Assembly (NCBI GenBank): GCA_033764435.1
Contig: JANRIX010000059.1
Coordinates: 186,001-250,000 of the forward strand
From: JAEUMY01 sp033764435
GTDB lineage: Bacteria > Pseudomonadota > Gammaproteobacteria > Burkholderiales > Usitatibacteraceae
Direction: 5' to 3'
Length of the DNA stretch: 64,000 bases
Numbering within the stretch: the first letter of the stretch is position 1; the number at the start of each line of letters is the position of its first letter. Below, one piece after another: positions 50,327-58,764 of the stretch. A program made the position numbers and the translations under genes. Below the pieces are notes generated by a model. That model was not told the DNA's origin, searched no databases, and saw nothing but the letters and a program-made list of their open reading frames with translations.

Positions 50327-50508
50327 GTTCGAACAATAGCGGAAGCCCGCTCTGCGCGGCGGAATGCAGGACCGCGACACCGGTGGCCGCGCCGACGGCC
50401 AGACGTAAGTGGCAGGCATCGGGCCTGAGCCGGCACGGTTCTCGCGGGGACCGGCGGGTCTTCAGGGCAGTGGATGCATGGAGGCATGCCACGGCGGCAG
50501 GCTCCTGT

Positions 50509-50520
50509 GCGAATATTCGC
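50509..50520. repeat. Dispersed palindrome GCGAATATTCGC, copy 21
   Basis: Exact copy, 63 bases upstream of the gene at 50584 in a divergent gap. Confidence 0.9.
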
Positions 50521-50583
50521 GTTGAAGCAATCAGCGCCTTCACCGGCGTCGCGGCACTGTCTGGTGCCACTCGAGGATTTCCG

Positions 50584-51036
50584 ATGAAAGACTTCCCGAT
50601 CAAACTGCCGACGCTCTGGCGGCAGGTGTTTCCCGCCATGCTGTTGGGCGGGCTGACCTCGCGCGGCTTGCTTTGGCTGGAAGGTCAGCCATTCAACTGG
50701 CCGGACACGCTGCCGATGATGGCGGTCGCTGCGGTCATCGTGCTCTTGGTTCATTTCTTCCAGCCTTCGCAGGCCGGCGAGGCGGGGCTCCACGTGATGA
50801 ACACGTGGGGATTCCGCCGCAAGCTCGCCTGGGCCGATGTGCAGTCGGTCAGCTTCGCCCGGCTCTATCTGCTGCAGCCCTCCATGCGTCTTCGCGATGG
50901 CGAGGGCCGATCGTACTGGATCGCGATCGACACGCACGATCTGGCGGGACTGCATGAGCTGGCGCGCGCGCATGGTGGCCCCGGTCACCCCCTGACCGTT
51001 GCGCTCGAGACGCCGCTGCACAAGCTGCACGCTTGA
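50584..51036 (+). CDS. Membrane hypothetical protein
   Basis: A 150-residue protein with two membrane segments (WRQVFPAMLLGGLTSRGLLWL and LPMMAVAAVIVLLVHFFQP) and a PH-like C-terminal domain (GLHVMNTWGFRRKLAWADVQSVSFARLYLLQPSMRLRDGEGRSYWIAIDTHDLAGLHELARAHGG). The ATG at 50584 follows CGAGGATTTCCG. The family is not recognised. Confidence 0.6.
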   Translation: MKDFPIKLPTLWRQVFPAMLLGGLTSRGLLWLEGQPFNWPDTLPMMAVAAVIVLLVHFFQPSQAGEAGLHVMNTWGFRRKLAWADVQSVSFARLYLLQPSMRLRDGEGRSYWIAIDTHDLAGLHELARAHGGPGHPLTVALETPLHKLHA

Positions 51037-51471
51037 CGGACACACTGAAGCGCTCCGCGGAACGCTTGGCCGTAGCTGCCCCGGCGACGAACTTCGACCG
51101 CACTGTGGTGATCGCTGTGCGGGCGTTGGGACCGGTGGCAAAGCGGTTGTCGTCGGCCGCGCTGTTCGACGGCGGGACGGAGGTCGTACAGCAGGACACG
51201 ACATACTCGCCGGCCCATGTTGCCACCCGGCGGGCAGAGCGCCATCAAAGTTGTGGCGAGCCTGCCGACGCACATGCACCGACTTGCCCGCGAGCTTGCA
51301 ACCTGCACTGCCAGCGAGGTCAGGGCTCGGCGTTTTTTCGGATGCCCCGTAATACAATGGGTCGAGAGTTGCGTTCCGATCTCAACCGCGTGTCATCAGC
51401 GTGCCGCCCGTTGCGACTATCCGCAACGCGAGGCGACTTCATCAGCAGACTTTCCGGAGTTCACCATTTCC
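51037..51471. other. Intergenic region without a supported gene
   Basis: A 435-base gap. Frames run through it but their text is low-complexity shadow. TACAAT at 51353-51358 is a possible -10 box. Nothing else is supported. Confidence 0.4.
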
Positions 51472-51996
51472 ATGCGCGTCGCCCTTCCTGCCGGCCCGTT
51501 GCTTCTTGTTGCGCTGCTTGCCTGCCCGCTGCTCGTTCGGTCGCAGGCACCTTCACCGACGATGCCGGTCTCCAATTCTTCCACCAGCAAAGCTCTATCC
51601 ATGACCAAAGTCGCTACAGGCGAGTTCACCGTCAAATTGCTTCCGCTCGGCGCAGAAGGTCAGCCCGATGACCCGATGTACGGCCGCATGTCCATCAACA
51701 AGTCGATCACCGGCGGTCTGGTCGCTTCCACAGTCGGCCAGATGCTCACGGCAGGAACAGCGGAAAAAGGATCGGCTGCTTATGTCGCGATCGAGAAGGT
51801 GGAGGGCGTGCTCGACGGCAAGATGGGGAGCTTCGCCCTGATGCACACCGGTGTGATGAATCGGGGCACGCCCAGCCTGTCGGTCAGGGTGGTGCCCGAT
51901 TCCGGCGCGGGAGAGCTTGTCGGCATCGCTGGTGAATTCAAGATCATCATCGCCGGCGGGAAGCACGCGTACGAGTTCCACTACACCTTGCCCTAG
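51472..51996 (+). CDS. DUF3224-like secreted protein
   Basis: A 174-residue protein with a signal peptide (LPAGPLLLVALLACPLLVRSQ). The domain is DUF3224-like: TKVATGEFTVKLLPLGAEGQPDDPMYGRMSINKSITGGLVASTVGQMLTAGTAEKGSAAYVAIEKVEGVLDGKMGSFALMHTGVMNRGTPSLSVRVVPDSGAGELVGIAGEF. The family forms a beta barrel of the allene oxide cyclase-like type and has no assigned reaction. It overlaps or abuts the truncated cytochrome c frame. Confidence 0.78.
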   Translation: MRVALPAGPLLLVALLACPLLVRSQAPSPTMPVSNSSTSKALSMTKVATGEFTVKLLPLGAEGQPDDPMYGRMSINKSITGGLVASTVGQMLTAGTAEKGSAAYVAIEKVEGVLDGKMGSFALMHTGVMNRGTPSLSVRVVPDSGAGELVGIAGEFKIIIAGGKHAYEFHYTLP

Positions 51997-52003
51997 CCGC
52001 GAC

Positions 52004-52405
52004 GTTGCCTCAACCGTCGCGTCGCTGCCCACCGTGACCCACCCCGGCTGGCAGGAAAAGTGCGGCGATTGCCACATGCTCTACCACCCTGCGCTGCTGC
52101 CGGCGCGGTCGTGGCAGCGGCTCATGGACGGGATGAAGAATCACTTCGGTCGCAATGTCGGCATGGATGCGAAATTGCGTGCGGACATCACTGCACTCCT
52201 CCTCGACAATGCGGCGGACCGAGTCACCCATTCGCTGTCTCAGGCCATCCTGAAGTCGCTGTCAGCATCCGACCGGCCGACGCGCATCAGCACCACGAAA
52301 TGGTTCGACGCCACCCACGCGAATATTCGCAAGGTGGAGCACTTCAGTCATTGCGTGGTCTGCCACCGCAATGCCGCGGCCGGGGACTTCGAGGTGGCGC
52401 ACTAG
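52004..52405 (+). pseudogene. 5'-truncated diheme cytochrome c (DHC-like)
   Basis: The frame carries two heme motifs, CGDCH (near 52060) and CVVCH (near 52361), and the DHC-family spacing text HPALLPARSWQRLMDGMKNHFGRNVGMDAKLRADITALLLDNAAD. No signal peptide is encoded: the first usable in-frame start is GTG 52034, leaving no export signal, which a c-type cytochrome needs. The frame runs into the preceding DUF3224 stop. It is therefore either a decayed gene or one with an unusual start fused after the DUF3224 protein. An exact palindrome copy reads HANIRKVEH. Confidence 0.5.
52319..52330. repeat. Dispersed palindrome GCGAATATTCGC, copy 22
   Basis: Exact copy inside the cytochrome c-like frame, read as Ala-Asn-Ile-Arg. 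Confidence 0.9.
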
Positions 52406-52512
52406 CCGGGGAGCTATGGTGATTGGGTTTCGTTCGGGCTCGCCACCCTATCAACCTTGATGGGGCGCGGCCCGCGCGGCCTGTGGCAGACTCCCGCAGC
52501 CGTGGTGAGAGT

Positions 52513-52524
52513 GCGAATATTCGC
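52513..52524. repeat. Dispersed palindrome GCGAATATTCGC, copy 23
   Basis: Exact copy with 14-base symmetry, 62 bases upstream of the S9 peptidase start. Confidence 0.9.
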
Positions 52525-52586
52525 AAGTTCACTCGCGCTCGCTTTTAGCCCAGCCAATTCTGACAACCGCACACCGGATACGCCCC

Positions 52587-54632
52587 ATGTCGATTCCACT
52601 TGCCCGCCTTGCCATCGCTGCCATGCTGGGCCTCCTTGCCGCACCGGCCACGGTTGCGCAACCTGCCGTCGCGCCAACCAAGTATGAGAAGGCGGCCGAC
52701 ATTCCGGTCGATGTGTTCTTCCGCCGTGCGCAGTATTCGGACGTGGAGCTGTCGCCCGACGGATCCAAGCTTGCCGCGGTGGTGCCGCTGAATGGGCGGG
52801 GCAATCTCGTCGTCATCGACTTGAAGACGCAGAAGACCACCACGATCTCGGCGTTCAAGAGCGAGGATGTCTCCGATTTCGAGTGGATCAACAACAATCG
52901 GCTTTATCTGGAGTCGGCCGACCTGTCGGAGGCGACCGGGAGCATCTACACCCTTGGCGCCTACGCGGTGGATGCGGACGGCACGAATCTGCGGGACATG
53001 ACTTTTCCGCTGGAACGGGGTGCCGCGCGGCAGGCGCGCAAGTCGTCCATCCAGTTGAGCGCACAGGGCGGCCTTTTGTACATCATGAGCCGCACGAATG
53101 ACGAGTCGGGCGAAGTCATCGCCCAGATCTACGGCCGCAGCCGGAATTCCGCCGATGTCTATCGCTACGACACCAAGACGGGCGCGGCCAAGCTGCTCAC
53201 GTTTGACACGCCGGGCAATGTCACCCGCTGGGTGGTGGACCGCGATCTGGTGCCGCGCATCGCGGTGCGCGTCGAGGAGCGCACCGATCCGTCCAAGCCG
53301 CGCCAGAGCACCATTTGGCATCGGGCAGGCGAGGGCAAGCCCTGGGAGCAGATTGGCATCGCTTCCAGTTCTGATGTGGCCGGTGGCATCACCCCGCTTG
53401 CGTTCGACTATGACAACCAGACGCTTTACGTCTCGAGCAACCTGGGTTTGGACAAGCGGGCGATCTTTAAATACGACATCGCCGGCAAGAAGCTCGGCGA
53501 GAAGTTGGTGGGCCACCCGCTCATCGACCTGCAGGGCGGTCTCATCTTCAGTCGCAAGAAAAAGTCATTGGTCGGCATCCGCTTCAGCGCGGACAGGGAG
53601 GAGACGGCGTGGTTCGACGATGAACTGGGCAAGCTGCAGGCGGCCATGGATCGCACCTTCCCCGATGCGGTGAATGTGATCAGCTACGCACCGGACAGTG
53701 AGCGCTACACGCTCATCCATTCGCGCAGCGACACCAATCCCGGCGTGTACTACCTCTACGACGGCGAGACGAAGAAGCTGCAGCTGGTGGCTCGCACGCG
53801 AAGCTGGCTGCCACCCGAACTGATGGCCACGCGGCGCTTCGTGAAGTACAAGGCGCGCGACGGGCTGGAAATCCCCGCGTGGGTCACTGTTCCGCGCGGC
53901 AGCGAAGGCAAGAAGCTGCCGCTGGTCGTGCATATCCACGGCGGACCGTGGGTGCGCGCGTATCACGGCACGGCCTGGGGCCGCTCGCCCATCGCCCAGT
54001 TTCTCGCGTCACGCGGCTACGCCGTGCTGGAGCCCGAGCCGCGTGGCTCCACCGGGTTTGGCCGCAAGCACTACGCGGCGGGCATGAAGCAGTGGGGGCT
54101 TGCCATGCAGGACGACATCACCGATGGCGCGATGCACTTGGTCAACGCAGGTCTCGTGGACAAGGACCGCATGTGCCTGTATGGCGCCAGCTACGGCGGC
54201 TATGCGACGTTGCAGGGGCTGGTGAAGGATCCCGATCTCTGGCGCTGCGGCGTGGCTTACGTGGCCGTGACCGATCTTGAGCTGATGCAGACCGTGCAAT
54301 GGTCCGACACGGCGCGCTTCACCGATTTCTACGAAACCGACTTCAAGCGCCGCGTCGGCGACAAGGATGCCGACCGCGAGCAGTTCCAGAAAACCTCACC
54401 GGCCAAGAACGCCGATAAGATCAAGGGCGACCTGCTGCTGGTCATGGGCGCCCAGGATATCCGCGTGCCCATCGTCCACGGCACGGCCATGCGCGACGCG
54501 ATGCAACGCGCCGGGAAGCCCGTGGAATACGTCGTCTACAACGACGAAGCCCACGGGTTCAACAAGCATGAGAACGTGGTCGACTTCTACACGCGGGTGG
54601 AGAAGTTTCTGGAGAAGAATTTGAAGCGCTGA
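52587..54632 (+). CDS. Prolyl oligopeptidase family (S9) serine peptidase
   Basis: A 681-residue protein with a signal peptide (LARLAIAAMLGLLAAPATVAQ). The N-terminal two-thirds is a beta propeller. The alpha/beta hydrolase domain has the triad S535 in YGASYGGYA, D624 in GAQDIRVP and H656 in NDEAHGF. HIHGGPWVRAYHGTAWGR holds the oxyanion and active-site loop. It cleaves short peptides in the periplasm. It resembles S9C acyl-aminoacyl-peptidase-type enzymes. Confidence 0.92.
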   Translation: MSIPLARLAIAAMLGLLAAPATVAQPAVAPTKYEKAADIPVDVFFRRAQYSDVELSPDGSKLAAVVPLNGRGNLVVIDLKTQKTTTISAFKSEDVSDFEWINNNRLYLESADLSEATGSIYTLGAYAVDADGTNLRDMTFPLERGAARQARKSSIQLSAQGGLLYIMSRTNDESGEVIAQIYGRSRNSADVYRYDTKTGAAKLLTFDTPGNVTRWVVDRDLVPRIAVRVEERTDPSKPRQSTIWHRAGEGKPWEQIGIASSSDVAGGITPLAFDYDNQTLYVSSNLGLDKRAIFKYDIAGKKLGEKLVGHPLIDLQGGLIFSRKKKSLVGIRFSADREETAWFDDELGKLQAAMDRTFPDAVNVISYAPDSERYTLIHSRSDTNPGVYYLYDGETKKLQLVARTRSWLPPELMATRRFVKYKARDGLEIPAWVTVPRGSEGKKLPLVVHIHGGPWVRAYHGTAWGRSPIAQFLASRGYAVLEPEPRGSTGFGRKHYAAGMKQWGLAMQDDITDGAMHLVNAGLVDKDRMCLYGASYGGYATLQGLVKDPDLWRCGVAYVAVTDLELMQTVQWSDTARFTDFYETDFKRRVGDKDADREQFQKTSPAKNADKIKGDLLLVMGAQDIRVPIVHGTAMRDAMQRAGKPVEYVVYNDEAHGFNKHENVVDFYTRVEKFLEKNLKR

Positions 54633-54637
54633 TGCTT

Positions 54638-54649
54638 GCGAATATTCGC
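54638..54649. repeat. Dispersed palindrome GCGAATATTCGC, copy 24
   Basis: Exact copy, 5 bases after the S9 peptidase stop, in a convergent gap. Confidence 0.9.
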
Positions 54650-54776
54650 GGGCGAGCGAGAGGTCGTGTGCGGACAGCTTTCCCGCGCTGTTCCGCTGAA
54701 ACGGCAGCAAGGCCCATCGTCTGATTGACCAGCGCTTATTTCAAGTTCGAGCGGTGATCAAGCCCGCCGATTCCTG

Positions 54777-55229
54777 CTACTTCTTCGGGCGCACGACCAG
54801 TTCGAACCAGTAGTCGGTGATCTGGGCGACGCAGCGCTGGAACTGGATGAAGTCGAGCGGCTTCACGATGTAGGAGCTGCAGCGAAGCTGGTACATTTTC
54901 AGGATCTCGGCATCGCTGCTGGATGTCGTCAGGATGACCACCGGGAGATGGCAGAGATCCGGGTCCTCGGCGATCTCCGCCATGACCTCGCCGCCACCCT
55001 TGCGGGGCATGTTCAGGTCAAGCAGCAGCAGATCGGGAAACGGGGCGTCGGCATATATGCCTTCTCGGCGCAGGAATGCCATGCATTCCTCGCCATCGCC
55101 CACGACGTGCAACTCGCAGGCGATCTTGGATCGTTTGAAACTCAGCCGGGTGAGTTCGACATCGTTGTCGTTGTCTTCCGCCAGCAGGACGACGGCGGGG
55201 CGGAGCGGTTCTTTTGTCAGGTCTGTCAT
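54777..55229 (-). CDS. Single-domain response regulator (Rcp1-like)
   Basis: A 150-residue receiver domain without output domain. The acidic pair is E18-D19 (VVLLAEDNDND), phosphorylated Asp is D71 (LLLLDLNMPRKGG), and T101 and K123 (VKPLD) complete the site. The pattern DNDNDVELTRLSFKR and LNMPRKGG matches Rcp1-type regulators. It overlaps the histidine kinase gene by four bases. Its output must be through another protein. Confidence 0.9.
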   Translation of the reverse strand: MTDLTKEPLRPAVVLLAEDNDNDVELTRLSFKRSKIACELHVVGDGEECMAFLRREGIYADAPFPDLLLLDLNMPRKGGGEVMAEIAEDPDLCHLPVVILTTSSSDAEILKMYQLRCSSYIVKPLDFIQFQRCVAQITDYWFELVVRPKK

Positions 55230-56689
55230 GTTGAAGGCACCGCGGGGTCGCGGGGGAAGTCCAGAAGGAATGTGCTGCCGTTTTTTCCATCCGATTGCAC
55301 GGCAATGCGGCCGCCGTGGCGCTGCATGATGCGCTGGCAGACCGTGAGGCCGATTCCGTTCCCCGGATACTTTGACTGCTTGTGCAGCCGCTGGAAAATT
55401 TCGAAAACTTTATCCTGAAACTGGGGTGCAATGCCAATGCCGTTGTCGGCGACCGAGACCTGCACGGTGTCCGCGGTCAGGGTTGACCCGATGCGGACCA
55501 CGGGCGGCGCGTCGCAGCGGAACTTGATGGCATTGTTGATGAGGTTCTGGAACAACTGCACCAGCTGCGCCCTGTCGCCGGATACCGTCGGCAATTCGCC
55601 CGTCTCGATCCGGGCGCCGGACTCCCTGATGGGTGCATCAAGCAGGACCATCACGGACTGCACCACGGGCTCCAGTGGCACCGGTTCCAGCGGCTCTGTG
55701 GCGCTGTCGATGCGCGAATAGGCGAGCAGGTCGCTGATGATCTCCTGCAGGATCGAGGTGGATTGCAGGGCGCGCCTCAGCCACTCATGTCCCTCCGTGC
55801 CGATCGCCTGGCCGTAGTCCGCCTCGAGCAGTTGCAGGAAGCCGGCAATGCTTCGGAGTGGTGTCTGCAGGTCGTGCGACGCGACATAGGCGAATCGCGA
55901 GAGGTCCTGGTTGCTGTTGAGCAGCGCGGTATTCGCGGTCTGGAGCTCGCGGATCGAGCTCTCCAGCTTTTCGACCATGTCGTTGAAGGTCGCATTGATC
56001 TGGCCGAATTCGGCTGCCGAATGAACTGGCAGCTTCACCGACAGGTCGCCATCGGCCACCTTCCGTGCCGAGACGACCAGCCGATCCAGTGGCTGGAGGA
56101 CGCTGTAAAAGATGCTGATGACGAGCAGGACAATGCTGATGATTAGGAAAAGCTCCGAGACCAGAATCAGTGACAGCCGCCTCTCAACGAAGCTTGCCGT
56201 GGACTCGTGGTTCTTTCGCATGAGTCGCTGGCCTTCGGAAATCATGTCCTGAACACGGGCCAGCATCTGCCGGGTCAGCCGGTCCCGGTGTTCCCGGGCA
56301 GGGCTGCCCGCCTCGAACTCGGCACCCGCTGCCGGCGCGTCGTCGGTGATCTCCCGGAAGAACTGGCCAAGGTAGACCAGGTTCTGGCGCATGCCTTCCA
56401 CGGCGAGCCGGTCTGCTCCCGCGCTGACTTGGTGGGCCTCTTCCAACCGCCGCTCAGCTGCCTCGTAGCGTTTGGCCCACTGGGCGCGTGTACGCTCGGA
56501 TGGGCGCTGGACATACTCCAGCGTGAGGTAGCGCAGCGATGCGAGGCTGACGATCAGCTCGTTCGAGATTCTTGCGTCCTCGACCAGCTCGCGAAGGTCG
56601 CGGTTGGACCACTGCAGAACGGCGAAATTGCCTGCGGTCACGGCGACGAGCAGGGCGAGCAGCAGCAGGAGTTTGTTCCGGATGCTCAT
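55226..56689 (-). CDS. Histidine kinase with CHASE3-like sensor and HAMP
   Basis: A 487-residue protein. Two membrane segments (LLLLLALLVAVTAGNFAVL and LILVSELFLIISIVLLVISIFYSVL) flank a periplasmic helical domain of about 140 residues (CHASE3-like). HAMP follows, then the H-box FAYVASHDLQTPLRSI with H272, N-box LINNAIKF, G1 VADNGIGI and G2 GNGIGL, F-box FEIFQRL. The phytochrome-like dimer type H-box fits the Rcp1-type partner downstream. It overlaps both neighbours by four bases. Confidence 0.92.
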   Translation of the reverse strand: MSIRNKLLLLLALLVAVTAGNFAVLQWSNRDLRELVEDARISNELIVSLASLRYLTLEYVQRPSERTRAQWAKRYEAAERRLEEAHQVSAGADRLAVEGMRQNLVYLGQFFREITDDAPAAGAEFEAGSPAREHRDRLTRQMLARVQDMISEGQRLMRKNHESTASFVERRLSLILVSELFLIISIVLLVISIFYSVLQPLDRLVVSARKVADGDLSVKLPVHSAAEFGQINATFNDMVEKLESSIRELQTANTALLNSNQDLSRFAYVASHDLQTPLRSIAGFLQLLEADYGQAIGTEGHEWLRRALQSTSILQEIISDLLAYSRIDSATEPLEPVPLEPVVQSVMVLLDAPIRESGARIETGELPTVSGDRAQLVQLFQNLINNAIKFRCDAPPVVRIGSTLTADTVQVSVADNGIGIAPQFQDKVFEIFQRLHKQSKYPGNGIGLTVCQRIMQRHGGRIAVQSDGKNGSTFLLDFPRDPAVPST

Positions 56690-57702
56690 TCGATCAGGGT
56701 GACGTTGAGCGGCGCGATGCTGCGCAGCGGCGCGGTGTCGATGTGCCGGAGGAAGTTGGGGGTTGCAGCGGCGCCCACGAGCTGCCGGCGCCGGCCCCAA
56801 TCGGCCTGGTCTTCCAGCGACAGCACGAGACCCTGGTCCAGCGTCACGGCAAACCTGAAATTCGGCATGATCCGCTGCGCCTCGCCTGCGCTGATGTCGC
56901 CGTACTCTTCCAGCGCGCCGAGAACGATATCGGGGGTCTCGTTGCAGGTTTGTGCGCCCGCGACCAGCGCCCGCAGCAGGCCCTCAACCGCCGGGCGCAG
57001 CGTCTGCAGGCGGGCGGGATCGCCGGCGATGAGCCAGCTGCCGAGGTAAAGGCCATCCGGGCCGAGGACCTGGACGCCCGCCTTGTCCTGCGCCTGTGCG
57101 GCCGTGATCAGCCGGCTCAAGTGGGGCTCCCAGGTTGCGACCGCATCCACGCTGCCATTCAGGAACGCCTCCTGCATGGCTTGCGGATTCATGTTGACCA
57201 GCCGGACATCCTTGTCCGCGACGCGCAAGCGGGCGAGGATTGTCGAAAGCGTGTAGTGGCCCGCCGTTTTTTCGGTCACTGCCACCCGTTTGCCACGCAG
57301 GACCGAACCAATCCGCGCAGTCTTGTCCGCACGCACCACCAAAGCGGAATCACCGCTGAACTTGGCGATCGAGGCAACGGTGACAAGCGACTTGCCCTGC
57401 ATGACGTTCAGCGCGAACGGCACGTCGGCCACAGTGGCGACGTCGGCGTCGCCCGCCAGGACCGTATTCAATGCCTGCAGCCCCGTCTGGCGCTGGATTA
57501 ATCTTGCACGCACGCCATGGGCTTCGAACTGTCCGGTTGCCGCAGCGGCGATGACCGGGCAGGAGCCGGCATAGCCCGACGACACCGCGATGGAGATCTG
57601 ATGCAACGGTGCGACAGGCTGTTCCGGCTTGCACGCAAAGAGCAGGCAGGCAAGCGACAGCGCCGCAAAGCGACGGGCATGACTTCCGCGGTCAGTCACC
57701 AT
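56686..57702 (-). CDS. SsuA/THI5-like substrate-binding lipoprotein of a two-component operon
   Basis: A 338-residue protein with a lipoprotein-like signal (RRFAALSLACLLFACKPEQ; lipobox LFAC). Substrate-binding text of the NMT1/THI5 and SsuA type includes ISIAVSSGYAGSCPVIAAAATGQFEAHGVRARLIQ, GLQALNTVLAGDADVATVADVPFALNV and VTEKTAGHYTLSTILARL. It overlaps the histidine kinase start by four bases. No permease or ATPase follows. The context suggests it delivers a ligand to the kinase, or reports uptake. Confidence 0.85.
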   Translation of the reverse strand: MVTDRGSHARRFAALSLACLLFACKPEQPVAPLHQISIAVSSGYAGSCPVIAAAATGQFEAHGVRARLIQRQTGLQALNTVLAGDADVATVADVPFALNVMQGKSLVTVASIAKFSGDSALVVRADKTARIGSVLRGKRVAVTEKTAGHYTLSTILARLRVADKDVRLVNMNPQAMQEAFLNGSVDAVATWEPHLSRLITAAQAQDKAGVQVLGPDGLYLGSWLIAGDPARLQTLRPAVEGLLRALVAGAQTCNETPDIVLGALEEYGDISAGEAQRIMPNFRFAVTLDQGLVLSLEDQADWGRRRQLVGAAATPNFLRHIDTAPLRSIAPLNVTLIE

Positions 57703-57992
57703 TTCCCTGAGGCAATCGAACGAGTGGTTTTTGGTTATCCCGGAGCGCGTACGCCGGGTTGTCAGGAAGAGCATAGCCCATGGCGCACGGGATGCGCATC
57801 CTCCAATGCCGGGCCTTTGATGTCGATCAATCGCACTGACCGGGGCCGAAACATGGGAGCAGCTCTGCCCGGCAGGCGGGCGCGCCCGTTGCCCAGACGG
57901 ATCTGTTCCCGGGCGGCCATTCCCGACCACGGGTCACGTCGGGGCGCCACTTTGTTTAGCATGTCGCCATTCCCTCCCCCCGGCAGGCTGCC

Positions 57993-58625
57993 ATGAATCC
58001 CATCAGCAAGGTCCACTCCTCCGCCTACATGCAGCGCCTGCAGTCGCTCATCAACGAGCGGCTGAAGCCGGGCTCGGACAAGGCATCCATCGACGCGCGC
58101 ATCTGGGACATCTTCGGCGAGAGCTGGGCGGTGATGTACACCGATCTCTCCGGTTTCTCACGGCTGGCGGCCGAGTACGGGATCATCCATTTCCTGCAGA
58201 ACATCCTTGAATCGCAGCGAATATTCGAACCCTGCATCGACAACCACGACGGCGTGCTGGTGAAGGTGGAGGGCGACAGCATGCTCATCCTCTTCCGCCA
58301 GCCGACCAAGGCCATCCAGTGCGCGCTCGACATGCAGGATTGCGCGCGTGAGTACAACGCCGGCCGGGCGCCGGAGGACCAGATCCTGCTCTGCGTCGGC
58401 ATCGGCTATGGCCGCATCCTCACCATCGGCGATCAGGACGTGTTCGGCGCCGAGGTGAATGCCGCCTGCAAGCTGGGCGAGGATCGCGCGGATTCGTGGG
58501 AGATACTGGTGACCGACTCCGTGCGTGCGGTGGCGAGCGGCCTGGCCGGGGTGGACTTCGAATGCTTGGACATCACGCCACCCGGCGCGAACGCGGCCTA
58601 CCGGGTGGTGTCTACGCGGGGCTAA
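57993..58625 (+). CDS. Class III adenylate/guanylate cyclase domain protein
   Basis: A 210-residue protein with a nearly stand-alone nucleotidyl cyclase domain. Metal ligands are D51 (MYTDLSGFSRL) and D95 (VKVEGDSMLILF). VGIGYGRIL and FGAEVNAACKLGEDRA continue the family core. The likely product is cAMP or cGMP; the base-specifying residue is not clear. There is no transmembrane or sensor domain, only a short N-terminal helix. A one-mismatch palindrome copy reads QRIFE. Confidence 0.85.
   Translation: MNPISKVHSSAYMQRLQSLINERLKPGSDKASIDARIWDIFGESWAVMYTDLSGFSRLAAEYGIIHFLQNILESQRIFEPCIDNHDGVLVKVEGDSMLILFRQPTKAIQCALDMQDCAREYNAGRAPEDQILLCVGIGYGRILTIGDQDVFGAEVNAACKLGEDRADSWEILVTDSVRAVASGLAGVDFECLDITPPGANAAYRVVSTRG
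58217..58228. repeat. Dispersed palindrome, one mismatch (in cyclase gene)
   Basis: GCGAATATTCGA, last base changed. Read in frame as Gln-Arg-Ile-Phe-Glu. Confidence 0.65.
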
Positions 58626-58764
58626 GCCCGGCCTGTCGTGGGGTTGAAAGAATCCGCGCCCAAGCTCGACTAAACTACGTCGGCAGCGTCGCAGCAGCGC
58701 ACCGCCTTGCTTCGATGTCGGCCTGTTTGCTGTTCCCCAACCCCATCTTTTCCTGGAGACACTC

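Noticed and set aside
51033..51671. A 212-residue + strand frame between 50584-51036 and the DUF3224 gene
   Set aside because: The text turns into Arg/Cys-rich shadow of the DUF3224 gene and shows no domain.
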